A stretch of 54,194 bases of DNA from Acidobacteriota bacterium (GTDB taxonomy: Bacteria > Acidobacteriota > Vicinamibacteria > Marinacidobacterales > SMYC01): contig SMYC01000091.1 in NCBI GenBank assembly GCA_004356105.1, positions 1-54,194 of the forward strand. Reading direction: 5' to 3'. The position numbers were made by a program, and so were the translations under genes. How positions within the stretch are numbered: the first letter of the stretch is position 1; the number at the start of each line of letters is the position of its first letter. The notes under the pieces are model-generated. The model searched no databases and was not told where the DNA came from. It worked only from the letters and a program-made list of their open reading frames with translations. Positions 1 through 8,264 of this stretch are shown here, in pieces.

Positions 1-104
1 AGGATGATGTTCTGAGCCTGAATCCCACTTGCCATAATGTCGGTCACACTATAACAAGCTCTGTTCCAATTTGCGGCTCAGGCCGCACCACGGTCAATCT
101 TTGG

Positions 105-325
105 AAAAACAAAGAGATCAATAATAAAAAAGCGTAACGCAAAGGCGCAAAGTCGCAAAGGAAAAAAAGAAAATATTGAAAGTACCGCTTACGGCGCCTT
201 CCCCGAAAATCAGCGACAAGAGCGGTCCTCTCATTTTTTTTCTTTTTCTTTCTTTTCTTTGCGTCTCTGCGGCTTTGCGCCTTTGCGTTACGCTTTTCTC
301 AATATTGATCTCTTTGCTTTTTAAC
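105..325. repeat. long imperfect palindrome of the GCAAAGGCGCAAAG type
   Basis: The left arm (about 106-170) and right arm (about 251-325) are near reverse complements. Both carry AAAGCGTAACGCAAAGGCG followed by CAAAG units, with A/T-rich tracts, and both end in AAAGAGATCAATA or its complement. The central 80 bases hold TTTCTTTTT runs. It looks like a dispersed intergenic palindromic repeat able to fold into one large hairpin. A short decayed relative (CAACGCAAAGGCGC) is near 27767. No ORF is supported here. Bases 1-104 show nothing recognisable. Confidence 0.8.
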
Positions 326-401
326 TAATAATTGTTTTGCGCACCGGGTTGACACCGGTGATAGGATTAGGCACGTTTTCCAGCAGAAGAGGAGATCTGC
401 C

Positions 402-2081
402 ATGCTGCAAAGGCTGTTCTTCTGCGTTCTCGTCATTTGCGGGGGATTCGGCGCTGGGTGCTTGTCACCACCCGCGCTGGACACGGGTGTGCTGCGCGTG
501 GCCATCAACCGCGAGCCCACGACTTTCAATAGCTTGCTTGTCGCGGACACTACCACGCAAATCGTGACGGACCAGCTCCACGCGCCGCTGATTCGGCTGA
601 ACCAGCAAACCCAGGAAATAGAGCCGGCGCTCGCCGAGTGGTGGGAATTCTCTGAGGACGGCAAGACGCTCGTATTTCGGTTGAAGCGGGGCGTGCGGTT
701 TTCCGACGGCGAGCCTTTGACAGCTGCGGACGTCGTGTTCACGTTCCGTGTCCTGAACGATCCCGAAGTTGCGAGTCCGCTCGTGGACACCGCTCAGATC
801 GACGGCGAGCCGATCGTGCCCGAGCTCGTCGACGACTTGACCGTCGCCTTCCGGTTGCCGCGGCGGACCGCAACGGTCGATCGCATCTTCGATAGCATCC
901 GCATCCTTCCCGAGCACCGGTTGGCCGAGAGTCTTCAGAACGGGACGCTGGCGCAGGATAGCGGCCTCAGCGCTAGCGTCGAAACTATCGTCGGGCTCGG
1001 GCCGTTTCGGCTTCGAGACTACGAAGTGGGGCAGCGCATCGTGCTCGAGCGTAACCCCTATTACTGGAGATCCAAGAAAAACGATGTCTATCCGAGGCTC
1101 GAGGGGCTCGTTTTCGATGTCGTGCCCGATCGCAGCACGCGGGAGCTGCGACTCTTGGCCGGAGAGGTCGATCTTCTGGAGCGGATTTCACCCGAATCGT
1201 TCCGAGCCCTCGCTATCGAGAGCCAGCCGTCGCTCAAGCTCGAGGATCTCGGCCCGGGAATGGTGTCCGAGCGGCTCTGGTTCAACCTCAATCCGGAGAG
1301 CCCCATCGAGAGCTATAAGAAACGGTGGTTCTCGGATGTGCGTTTTCGCCGCGCTTTTTCTCTTGCCATCGACCGTCGAGGGCTCGCGCGTGTTGTCTAT
1401 TTTGGGCTTGCCACCGCGGCGAGCGGATCGGTCTCGCCCGCCAACCGTTTTTGGCGTAACACGGCCATTGCGACGACAGAGCAGGATGTGGACGAGGCGC
1501 GCCGTCTCCTGGAGGTGGCGGGTTTCCGCCTTCACGACGACGGGCGGCTTTTCGATCCCGACGGTAACCGGGTGCAGCTGACAATCGTTACGACCGCCGG
1601 CAGCAACGAGCGGCAGCGGGCGGGAGCGTTCATCCAGGAGGATTTGAGCGAGCTCGGTATCGATGTCACGCTCGCGCCCCTAGAAGGGGGCGATCTCCTC
1701 GCTCGGGTGACCGGGAGCTACGACTACGAGGCCTTTCTGCTCGGGATCACCCAAACGGATCCGGATCCGTCGGCGGAGATGGCACTGTGGCCGTCGCGAG
1801 CACCGCTTCACCTTTGGCACCCGTCACAGGCTGAGCCAGCGACGGCGTGGGAAGCGCGGATCGACGAGCTTATGGAGGCTCAAATGGTGGCGCTCGACGT
1901 CGAGCACCGGAAAGCGTGCTACTACGAAGTCCAGGCCATCGTTGCCGAGCAACTTCCCATGCTCGACCTCGTTGTGCCTCACGCCCTCTTGGGCATTCAT
2001 CGACGGGTGCAAAACGTGCGGGCCACGCCGTTCGGGCATCCACTTTGGAACAGCGACGAGCTCACTCTCGAGTCGTGGTAA
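402..2081 (+). CDS. ABC transporter substrate-binding lipoprotein, family 5 (peptide/nickel type)
   Basis: This 559-residue protein resembles the extracytoplasmic solute-binding proteins of the DppA/OppA class (SBP_bac_5), which pass peptides or similar ligands to an ABC permease. The first 20 residues form a signal peptide ending in a lipobox-like GAGC, so it is probably a lipoprotein. Family features include FSDGEPLTAADVVFTF near residue 105, the IVLERNPYYW segment near 210 and a long C-terminal lobe. Start: ATG at 402, with GAAGAGGAG about 8 bases upstream. No permease or ATPase genes are adjacent, so the ligand cannot be inferred. Stop codon 2079-2081 lies inside a small CGTGGT/ACCACG inverted repeat (2074-2092) that lacks a T-run. 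Confidence 0.9.
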   Translation: MLQRLFFCVLVICGGFGAGCLSPPALDTGVLRVAINREPTTFNSLLVADTTTQIVTDQLHAPLIRLNQQTQEIEPALAEWWEFSEDGKTLVFRLKRGVRFSDGEPLTAADVVFTFRVLNDPEVASPLVDTAQIDGEPIVPELVDDLTVAFRLPRRTATVDRIFDSIRILPEHRLAESLQNGTLAQDSGLSASVETIVGLGPFRLRDYEVGQRIVLERNPYYWRSKKNDVYPRLEGLVFDVVPDRSTRELRLLAGEVDLLERISPESFRALAIESQPSLKLEDLGPGMVSERLWFNLNPESPIESYKKRWFSDVRFRRAFSLAIDRRGLARVVYFGLATAASGSVSPANRFWRNTAIATTEQDVDEARRLLEVAGFRLHDDGRLFDPDGNRVQLTIVTTAGSNERQRAGAFIQEDLSELGIDVTLAPLEGGDLLARVTGSYDYEAFLLGITQTDPDPSAEMALWPSRAPLHLWHPSQAEPATAWEARIDELMEAQMVALDVEHRKACYYEVQAIVAEQLPMLDLVVPHALLGIHRRVQNVRATPFGHPLWNSDELTLESW

Positions 2082-2109
2082 AAAACACCACGTGGTAAAA
2101 ATCCTGTGA

Positions 2110-2310
2110 TGTAGGTCACTGAACGACTTTCCAAGCGGGAGTACCTTGCAGACGTTCCTTTAGGTACAAATTAGGTCGACGGGACTAAGGAGGTGCCGAA
2201 AGATAGCGCGAGCGTAGGGTTGGTCCCTCACGGCAAAGTTAGTTTGGAAAGGCGATTATTTTACTTTCTTACTTTCTTTTATGTCCGCTTTGCCGGGGCT
2301 CTAGAGCCCT
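2110..2310 (+). promoter_or_regulatory. putative structured leader RNA with mutually exclusive helices
   Basis: This gene-free stretch precedes the mini-ORFs. Visible complementarities are: GTACCT (2141-2146) with AGGTAC (2162-2167); GGGAC (2181-2185) with GTCCC (2223-2227); TGCCG (2194-2198) with CGGCA (2231-2235), which interleaves with the previous pair as a pseudoknot; and CGGCAAAG (2231-2238) with CTTTGCCG (2288-2295), which would compete with the pseudoknot strand. A perfect 14-base palindrome GGGCTCTAGAGCCC follows at 2296-2309. I could not match it to a known riboswitch. The pairings are seen in sequence; regulation is inference. Confidence 0.4.
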
Positions 2311-2422
2311 TCCGCTGCATCGTTATCTCGCCTGAGACCCAGAATTTCTGAGCTTATTGTCCGGCGCTCGTTTGTGTCGGGCCAGGGGTCGCGCATTTAA
2401 TCACGATAAGAGGAGGTGTCCA

Positions 2423-2446
2423 ATGAGTGGAATTTTATGGGTATGA
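2423..2446 (+). CDS. 7-codon mini-ORF (possible leader peptide)
   Basis: The reading is MSGILWV. It begins 6 bases after a full AGGAGG (2411-2416), the strongest ribosome-binding site nearby. Its TGA (2444-2446) overlaps the ATG of the next mini-ORF (2443), a typical translational-coupling arrangement. It could be a leader peptide or simply the ribosome entry point for the following ORFs. No function can be assigned. Confidence 0.4.
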   Translation: MSGILWV

Positions 2447-2499
2447 TTTTCAATAAGACAGAAACTAATCATTCTATCATAAATAAGGAGATCATCTAA
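2443..2499 (+). CDS. 18-codon mini-ORF, overlapped at both ends
   Basis: This ORF starts inside the stop codon of the 7-codon ORF (2443) and ends with TAA at 2497-2499, sharing one base with the ATG of the next ORF (2499). It has no ribosome-binding site of its own. The peptide is polar, rich in Asn, Ile and Lys (begins MIFNKTETNH). It may serve only to carry ribosomes to the third ORF, whose Shine-Dalgarno (AAGGAG, 2485-2490) lies within it. Its reality rests on the overlap pattern. Confidence 0.3.
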   Translation: MIFNKTETNHSIINKEII

Positions 2500-2591
2500 T
2501 GGATAACGTACAAGACGTTCAGGAAATCGTAGAATTAACGGTAGAAGAGCTCGAAGAGCGCACTGCGCCTGGAATGATCGTAGTTTTGTAA
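2499..2591 (+). CDS. 30-residue acidic small protein, RiPP-precursor-like
   Basis: The ATG at 2499 has an excellent AAGGAG eight bases upstream. The peptide has an acidic N-terminal half with an ELTVEEL segment and ends EELEERTAPGMIVVL. The ELTxEEL pattern before a Gly resembles leader segments of ribosomally made, modified peptides, and the acidic leader with a short hydrophobic tail is loosely like MftA. That resemblance is my inference. No modifying enzyme (radical SAM, YcaO, PqqD-like), protease or transporter lies in the window. A hairpin follows 40 bases downstream, so the unit appears self-contained. It could also be a small regulatory or membrane-associated peptide. Confidence 0.55.
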   Translation: MDNVQDVQEIVELTVEELEERTAPGMIVVL

Positions 2592-2631
2592 GTCTATTCA
2601 TAAGTATTGTTAATCCCCTCCAAGTTTCTGT

Positions 2632-2675
2632 TTCAGGAGGCCAATGGGGAGCGGTCTCCTGAACTTTCCTCCTTC
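2632..2675 (+). terminator. putative terminator of the mini-ORF unit
   Basis: A perfect 8-bp stem TTCAGGAG (2632-2639) / CTCCTGAA (2656-2663) is followed by a pyrimidine-rich tract, CTTTCCTCCTTCCC. It ends the transcript carrying the mini-ORFs before the HD-GYP gene. The lack of a pure T-run makes efficiency uncertain. Confidence 0.5.
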
Positions 2676-2866
2676 CCACGCTTACTTGGTCATTGACCCG
2701 GTCCAGATATCTGTGCTATTTTGCACTGCTCTTAGTCCAAAAAGCATTCATGGCTGCGGGAACAGGTTGGGTTGATCGAGGTCTTATCCGTACTCTTTTG
2801 CTTTTTTCATAGTTCAGCGTTCCTCAGCCCGCAGGTGCCGCCTGCAGAGTCGAACCGGAGCCGCTT

Positions 2867-5380
2867 TTGGACTTGCGTAAAGGACCCGTCGGGGTCCGAG
2901 CTTTTGCATACGCCACCACTACACTTGGGGCGGCTGTGCTCGCATGGGCGATGCTGTCCAGCAGTGAGCTCGTTAACTCACTTTCGCTTTCCGAAGGAAT
3001 GGCCCTTCTCGGCGTGCTGAGCGTCGCGTGTTTGAGTGCACGCTGGGTGGTTCGCGTGCCGCGCACCGATAACTACATGGCGGTGGCGGATTCACTGATG
3101 CTCGCGGTGACGATGATTTATGGGATCGTCGCCGGCGTTCTAGCGAACGCGATTTTCTACCTCGTCGGGTACTGGTCGGCGACGCGACCCGTGGCCCCGG
3201 ACCAGCCGCGAACCCGCCATTTGTGGAACGACCTCCAGGCGGCGTTCAATATGGGCGCGGGCGCGATCTACGCTTTCGTCTTCGGCCACGTCTTCTTCAT
3301 GACGATCCCCGATGGCCCCGCGGGCTCGATCGGCGCCGCGCAGCTCATCATCCCTGTCGTGTTGATGGCAACCGCCTATTTTCTCGTTAACAGTTTTTTG
3401 ACGGATGCGGTCCAAGCCCTGGCTGGCCGCGGTACGTTCGGTCATCTTTGGCTTCAGAATCTGCCGCTCGTGCCGCTCTATTTTCTGGCTTCCTCGGGTG
3501 GCGCGGCCGTCGTCTACCTGTTCCATGCCGTTGCGGGGCCCTGGTCTTACGTCTTGGCGCTTCCGATCCTCGTCGTGGCGTATTACGCGCATCTCTTCTA
3601 CAACGACAAGTACGAGGAGTTGTCCCGCGTTCACAAGCAAACTCTGGAAGCTTTCGCGTTTTGCATCGACGCGATGGAGCTCCACACCGATTTCAAGCAT
3701 CACACTTCTACGCATATCCAGCGGACCCAGGTGCTTACTCTAGGCCTGGCTCGAGAGCTGAGGGTGGATGAAACGACCTATGAAGGTCTCCGTTACGCTT
3801 CAGTGCTGCACGATGTCGGGAAGATCTCGATCCCGTCCTACATCCTGCACAAGCCGTCACGCTTGACCGAGCGCGAGTTTCAGAAGATGAGCACGCATGC
3901 GGCTGTCGGCGCCCAGATTCTCTCATCCATTGATTTTCCGTTCCCAGTCGTCGAGATCGTGCGCCACCATCACGAGAATTGGGACGGCACAGGATATCCG
4001 GACAGGCTCAAAGGTACGGCCATACCGCTAGGGTCACGCATTCTCTCTGTTGCCGACTGCTACGAAGCGTTGACCGCGCGGCGCGTGTACCGGCGCTCGC
4101 TCAGCCGCGACGCGGCGGTCGCCATCATGAAGCGTGAGAAGCATAAATTCGACCCCGTCGTGTTCGACCTCTTCCTCGAAGTGATCCCGAAGCTCCAGCA
4201 GGAGCTCAAGTCAATCGAGGTGCGCTCGCTCACCGAGCCGAAGGAGCATCGGGACCAAAAGCGAGCGCCCGACGTCGTCGGGACGTCGAAGGCTAAGACG
4301 CTGAGCAGCTCGATCTCCGAGCCACAGCAAGAAATTTTCACGTTGTTCGAGATTTTTCAGAACCTCGGTAACTCCCTGTCCCGCACGGATACGCTTACCA
4401 TTCTGGCGTCCAAGCTCGAGAAGATCGTGCCCTTCACGACACTCGTCATCTATCTCGCGGAGGAAACCACGGAAGAGCTCAAGCCGGCGCATGTCGCGGG
4501 CGAGCACAAAGAGGCTTTCTCCGGGCTTTCGATCGAGATGGGCACCCGGCTCGCCGGTTGGGTGGCCGCCAATAACCGATTTCTCTACAACGTCCACCCC
4601 GGGCCCGATACGATGGCTCTTTCAGAGGAGATCAAGAGCCTCTACGCGAACTCTCTGCTCGCGCCGCTCGTTCACGAGGATCGCCGGCTCGGAACGATCG
4701 CCCTCTACGTTGCCGGTGACGAGCGCTTTACCGATGACCATATCCGGCTCATGGAGATCGTCTCCAACCGCGCCTCGATTGCGCTTTTCAACGCCACCCG
4801 CTTCGAAGAGACACAGGAGGACGCGTTCACCGACCGGCTGACGGGGCTTCCCAACTCGCGCTTTCTATACATCTTTTTCGAGCAGACGCTTTCCGAGGCG
4901 AAACGCTACGGTGAGCCGCTCTCGCTCATAGAGATGGATCTCGACGATTTCAAGAGCGTGAACGATCGACATGGCCACCACACTGGCGATCGCTTCTTAA
5001 AGGAAGTCGGCCGAATCTTGAAGGGCCACATGCGCGACGCGGATGTGCTCGTACGCTATGCGGGTGACGAGTTCATCGCGATCTTGCCGAAGACCACCTA
5101 CGAGCAGGCGCGCCAGTTCTCCTATCGTTTCCAGGACGCTGTCGAGGAGACAGAGCTCGACGTCGGGATCGGCTCGATGCTCAAAGTCGGCATCTCGCTT
5201 GGACTTGCTTCCTATCCCGCGGCGGGGCAGGATCTCGAGTCCTTGTTGATGGCCGCGGACAAGAGCATGTACGAGGACAAAGCGCGGCGAAAGAGGCGGC
5301 GCGGCGGGACTCCGGCGGCGGAAAGCTACCAGCCGAGCTTGTTCGAGTCCGAAGAGCTCCAGAGCCAGGCCAAGAACTAG
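2867..5380 (+). CDS. membrane HD-GYP / GAF / GGDEF protein (cyclic-di-GMP turnover)
   Basis: An 837-residue multidomain signalling protein. Residues 1-245 contain about seven hydrophobic segments of a membrane sensor that I cannot name. An HD-GYP phosphodiesterase domain follows (about 260-430) with HDVGK near 315 and HHHENWDGTGYP near 366-377, so its metal site looks intact. A GAF-like domain spans about 490-640 and a GGDEF domain about 660-815. The GGDEF signature reads AGDEF (near 731), a variant found in some active cyclases. It probably both makes and degrades c-di-GMP, or uses one domain as regulator. The TTG start at 2867 has CGGAG 6 bases upstream; ATG 2949 is an alternative but would cut the first membrane helix. 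Confidence 0.9.
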   Translation: MDLRKGPVGVRAFAYATTTLGAAVLAWAMLSSSELVNSLSLSEGMALLGVLSVACLSARWVVRVPRTDNYMAVADSLMLAVTMIYGIVAGVLANAIFYLVGYWSATRPVAPDQPRTRHLWNDLQAAFNMGAGAIYAFVFGHVFFMTIPDGPAGSIGAAQLIIPVVLMATAYFLVNSFLTDAVQALAGRGTFGHLWLQNLPLVPLYFLASSGGAAVVYLFHAVAGPWSYVLALPILVVAYYAHLFYNDKYEELSRVHKQTLEAFAFCIDAMELHTDFKHHTSTHIQRTQVLTLGLARELRVDETTYEGLRYASVLHDVGKISIPSYILHKPSRLTEREFQKMSTHAAVGAQILSSIDFPFPVVEIVRHHHENWDGTGYPDRLKGTAIPLGSRILSVADCYEALTARRVYRRSLSRDAAVAIMKREKHKFDPVVFDLFLEVIPKLQQELKSIEVRSLTEPKEHRDQKRAPDVVGTSKAKTLSSSISEPQQEIFTLFEIFQNLGNSLSRTDTLTILASKLEKIVPFTTLVIYLAEETTEELKPAHVAGEHKEAFSGLSIEMGTRLAGWVAANNRFLYNVHPGPDTMALSEEIKSLYANSLLAPLVHEDRRLGTIALYVAGDERFTDDHIRLMEIVSNRASIALFNATRFEETQEDAFTDRLTGLPNSRFLYIFFEQTLSEAKRYGEPLSLIEMDLDDFKSVNDRHGHHTGDRFLKEVGRILKGHMRDADVLVRYAGDEFIAILPKTTYEQARQFSYRFQDAVEETELDVGIGSMLKVGISLGLASYPAAGQDLESLLMAADKSMYEDKARRKRRRGGTPAAESYQPSLFESEELQSQAKN

Positions 5381-5408
5381 ACTAACTAACTAACTGCGGT
5401 GAGATTTT

Positions 5409-5454
5409 CTTGCTCCAAACCGTGAACAAAATCCTCGTTTCTGACTGGTTAGAG
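5409..5454. repeat. diverged partial copy of the MITE-like repeat
   Basis: The segment from TTGCTCC through AACAAAATCCTCG to CTGACTGGTTAGAG aligns with about 36 of 46 bases to one end of the near-identical copies at 38.18 and 54.02 kb (reverse-complemented relative to the former). It lies between two convergent genes, immediately after the tdk stop codon. Just before it is an ACTA microsatellite (about 5380-5394). Confidence 0.55.
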
Positions 5455-5455
5455 C

Positions 5456-6088
5456 CTAGTCGCTCGCGTCAGCCTTAAGAGCGGGACTCTTGAGCCCGGC
5501 GGCGATCGCGTCGCGCTTCTGATCCTCTTCGACTTCGGGCTCGAAGCAACGCCGGCAGCGCGCTTCATAGGCGCCGGCACCCCCGACCACCACGCGATCT
5601 TTCGACGCGACGAGCCGCTGCGTCTGGTTCGCGGGGCTTCCGCAGCGCATGCAGATGGCCAGAGTTTTGGTGATGTACTCGGCCACCGCGAGCAGCTGCG
5701 GCATCGGCTCGAAAGGTTGCCCCAAAAAGTCAGTGTCCAAACCGGCGACAACGACCCGCTTCCCGCCATTGGCGAGCTGGTTACACACCCCGACGAGGGT
5801 GTGGTCGAAGAACTGCCCTTCGTCGATGCCGATGACCTCGGTCCGTTGATCGAGCTTTTCGAGGATCTCATCCGCGCGCTCCACGAGCTCGGCGTCGATG
5901 CGCATATCGCTATGGGAGACGATGTGGTCTTGGCTGTAGCGCCCGTCGATGAGGGGCTTGAAAATCTGAACTCGCTGGCGCGCGATCTGAGCCCGACGCA
6001 AGCGGCGGATGAGCTCTTCGCTCTTGCCGCTGAACATGCTGCCCGTGATCACTTCGATGCAGCCTGGATGGGAACGAAAAACATCCAT
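5456..6088 (-). CDS. tdk: thymidine kinase (type II, zinc-ribbon)
   Basis: This enzyme phosphorylates thymidine with ATP in pyrimidine salvage. The 210-residue protein has the P-loop GSMFSGKS near residue 16, the DEGQFF motif near 92, and two paired-cysteine motifs, CMRC (about 146) and CRRC (about 177), of the type II zinc ribbon. Length fits the family (about 190-210). It is the last gene of a minus-strand set: yjjX ends 5 bases upstream. It converges on the HD-GYP gene, with a repeat remnant in between. Confidence 0.95.
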   Translation of the reverse strand: MDVFRSHPGCIEVITGSMFSGKSEELIRRLRRAQIARQRVQIFKPLIDGRYSQDHIVSHSDMRIDAELVERADEILEKLDQRTEVIGIDEGQFFDHTLVGVCNQLANGGKRVVVAGLDTDFLGQPFEPMPQLLAVAEYITKTLAICMRCGSPANQTQRLVASKDRVVVGGAGAYEARCRRCFEPEVEEDQKRDAIAAGLKSPALKADASD

Positions 6089-6093
6089 GTTTC

Positions 6094-6713
6094 CTAAATT
6101 TGCTCCTTGCTTCGGTAGGCCCCCGCATTATAGAACGGCGCGAGCGCATGCAGCATCGAGCGTACGAACGCTGCCTTGCGGCTCACCATCCCTTGCGTGA
6201 GCAGACCGAAGGTTCCCTCATGTCCCGCGACGTCCCGCCGCTCGAAATAGCGATCGGCAGCGGCGCCGAGATCTTCGCGGGCGACGAGCACGGCCTCCGT
6301 AAGCTCTTCGGGGAGCGGGATTGAGCCGCTTCCGCCGTAGAAACCGCGATTACCGTCAGTGACAAAGGACCACGATTCGAGGAACGCGGCGCCGTTCTAG
6401 CGACGATGCCGCCCTCGAGCCCGATGCTCAGGGCTGGCGTGATGCCCTCGCGCTCGAGGAGCTCGAATGCGTTCGTCGCGCGATTCCTCGCGCCCCGCAT
6501 GGTTTCTTCAGTCGTGGTCGGCGTGGACGGAGCCCCGGACGGGACTTGGCGCGGCTCGAGACCGAGCTCGCCCGGTAAGAAATCCGGAAACCGTTCCCGA
6601 AGCTCGCGCAACACGAGCTCGACCGCGTCGAGCTTGGGCTGACGTGTCGTCCCCACCGCAACCACCGTGGCCCGCGAACGAGACGGGCCTGTGGCCCGCG
6701 AAGGCGGGCTCAT
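6094..6713 (-). pseudogene. yjjX: inosine/xanthosine triphosphatase-like gene, frameshifted
   Basis: The family hydrolyses non-canonical purine triphosphates. The N-terminal part reads VVAVGTTRQPKLDAVE to SIGLEGGIV in one frame; the C-terminal part reads NGAAFLESWSFVTDGNRGFY, then GGSGSIPLPEEL and TFGLLTQGMVSRKAAF in another. Both halves are family-like. Deleting the two bases 6399-6400 restores an uninterrupted IVENGAAF join, so the break looks like a 2-base insertion (or a sequencing error). The ATG at 6713 overlaps the GHMP kinase stop (ATGA). Restored length is about 205 residues, against about 170 in E. coli YjjX. Everything outside the shift is well conserved, so the lesion is recent or artefactual. 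Confidence 0.8.
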
Positions 6714-7708
6714 TCGATCATGAGCTCCAGCCCGCGCGGCGCGACGTCGTAGTCGAGCACTGACCCGCCCGCTTCGACCACCGCGGCACTGACTGATGGA
6801 CGCTTCCCCTTGGGAACCGCGAGAATCATGCATCCCCCACCACCTGCGCCGCACACTTTCTCGGCCGTGACGCCGGCTTCGCGCGCCGCTGCGATGATGG
6901 TCTCGAGCTCGGGACTGGATACTGCAGGGGCCATCTCGCGTCGCGCTTGCCAGTCTTCGCCGATGAGGACGGCCACGCGGTCGAGATCCCCGTCGACGAG
7001 CGCGTCGCGCAGCGCCGCCGCCGTGCGACCGCTACGTTCCACGGCGGCCGTCGTCGTCGGGTCCGACTCGATGAATCGCTTCACGACTTCCCAGTTGGTC
7101 GCGCCCGAGCGGTGAGGCTGATGCGAATATGCGAGAAGGAAACGCTCGCGAAACGCGTTCGCGTCGATCGGGAGTGGCTCGCGCCGGTGGCGAAGCTTTT
7201 TCCACCAGAGGCACATGGCGCCGCCGAAAACCGGTGGGTAGTGGTCTTGCGCACCCGTAGGCATGCGAAGAAGCTCGACTTCGATGTCCTTCACGAGCTC
7301 GATGAGCTCGAGGTTCCCATAGCGGAAGCCGGTGAGGCCATTCAAAGCGCCTGCGATCGAGATCCCGAGAGAAGATGAAGCGCCGAGCCCAGCCTGGGGC
7401 GGAGCTTGTGAATGGGTGGTTAGGAGCAACGGTTTGGCGGGAGCGAAAAACGTGAGCAGCCGGCCCGCGATCTCAGCCCCTTCCATTTCGGCGAGGGCTG
7501 CGGTCGAATCAGCCGTGATCGTCCGTTTCGAGACGCGCTCGCGAACGTGCCATTGCTGGTCCGGTGACGGCTCGACTTCGACCTCTGTATAGAGGTCGAT
7601 CGCTAGATTGACCGTCGCCGCTTTCGGGATCAGAAGATAAACCGGCCAGAGATCGATCGTGCCGCCGGCGAGATCGATTCGCGTCGGTGCTCGCGCCCGT
7701 AGCGTCAT
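6710..7708 (-). CDS. GHMP-family small-molecule kinase
   Basis: A 332-residue ATP-dependent kinase of the galactokinase / homoserine / mevalonate / phosphomevalonate superfamily. It has the N-terminal substrate segment RAPTRIDLAGGTIDLWP, the ATP loop GLGASSSLGISIAG (about 120-133) and the C-terminal motif CGAGGGGCMIL (about 285). The pattern resembles sugar kinases such as heptose-7-phosphate or fucose kinases more than mevalonate kinases, but the substrate is not decidable. Start: ATG 7708 is preferred because the family begins with R-A-P-x-R-I; the reading frame extends upstream but would overlap the outer-membrane gene. The Shine-Dalgarno is weak, so it may be coupled to the gene 23 bases upstream. 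It overlaps yjjX by 4 bases. Confidence 0.85.
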   Translation of the reverse strand: MTLRARAPTRIDLAGGTIDLWPVYLLIPKAATVNLAIDLYTEVEVEPSPDQQWHVRERVSKRTITADSTAALAEMEGAEIAGRLLTFFAPAKPLLLTTHSQAPPQAGLGASSSLGISIAGALNGLTGFRYGNLELIELVKDIEVELLRMPTGAQDHYPPVFGGAMCLWWKKLRHRREPLPIDANAFRERFLLAYSHQPHRSGATNWEVVKRFIESDPTTTAAVERSGRTAAALRDALVDGDLDRVAVLIGEDWQARREMAPAVSSPELETIIAAAREAGVTAEKVCGAGGGGCMILAVPKGKRPSVSAAVVEAGGSVLDYDVAPRGLELMIE

Positions 7709-7731
7709 GGATAGCCCGAGGCTCAGGGCCT

Positions 7732-8256
7732 TTAGAAGATGAAACCGACGTAGAAGGCGTAGCTCGTACCGGAGCCGGACTCGAAGGCCCGTTGCAGCTG
7801 TAGCTCGAGGCTGAGCGCTCCGAGCTCGACGCCGCCGAGCAGGTGAAAACCCATGTTGTGGCTCCACCTATTGTCTCCGGCGAGAATCACGAAGTTGTTG
7901 ATGAGGCCGATGCCACCGCCGCCATAGGGGCGGGCCCCGATAGTTCCGGACTTGTATTTCACGTTGACGAAGCCATTGGCGGGAATGAGCGTCGCCGTTC
8001 TGTCGCCTCCGGCAACGTCTTGGCGGAACACTGATGACTGAACCTCGAAGCCGACAAAGATCGTCTGCGAGAAGTTCACCGCGTAGTCCGAGCCGAAACT
8101 CACGCGCCAGCGTCCCGCGAACTCGACATCGCGTGGGTGGAAGATGACGCCGCCTCGAAGAAAAGCATCTCCGGCGGACGAGCTCACCGCAAGACCCAGA
8201 AACAGCGAAGCTACCGCGCCGCATCGCAGCGCCGCTCCCCCATTCCATCGGATCAT
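7732..8256 (-). CDS. small outer-membrane beta-barrel-like protein
   Basis: A 174-residue protein with an N-terminal signal peptide ending near SSAGDAF and alternating hydrophobic/polar strands (for example WRVSFGSDYAVNFSQTIFVG). The C-terminus, YAFYVGFIF, ends in Phe as expected of a beta-barrel insertion signal. Glycine-rich turns (YGGGGIGL) fit a barrel of about eight strands. No catalytic motif is seen; the function is unknown. It begins the minus-strand set and diverges from the Nudix gene. A sigma-70 promoter lies so close that the transcript could be nearly leaderless. Confidence 0.7.
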   Translation of the reverse strand: MIRWNGGAALRCGAVASLFLGLAVSSSAGDAFLRGGVIFHPRDVEFAGRWRVSFGSDYAVNFSQTIFVGFEVQSSVFRQDVAGGDRTATLIPANGFVNVKYKSGTIGARPYGGGGIGLINNFVILAGDNRWSHNMGFHLLGGVELGALSLELQLQRAFESGSGTSYAFYVGFIF

Positions 8257-8264
8257 GAGTGTGG

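Noticed and set aside
337..567. Overlapping ORF in a second frame at the start of the binding-protein gene
   Set aside because: Composition is that of a frame shadow; the main frame has signal peptide, Shine-Dalgarno and family motifs.
2074..2096. Terminator after the binding-protein gene
   Set aside because: The stem is short, overlaps the stop codon and has no T-run; left as unassigned inverted repeat.
2160..2260. Possible c-di-GMP (GEMM) riboswitch before the c-di-GMP gene
   Set aside because: The conserved GCAAAGC/GGACGCAAAG and tetraloop-receptor segments do not appear in order, and a terminator separates the region from the HD-GYP gene.
2281..2345. Resemblance of GCCTGAGACCC to a TPP riboswitch element
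   Set aside because: The second conserved half (GAACCTGAT...) and the required P1/P2 pairing are missing.
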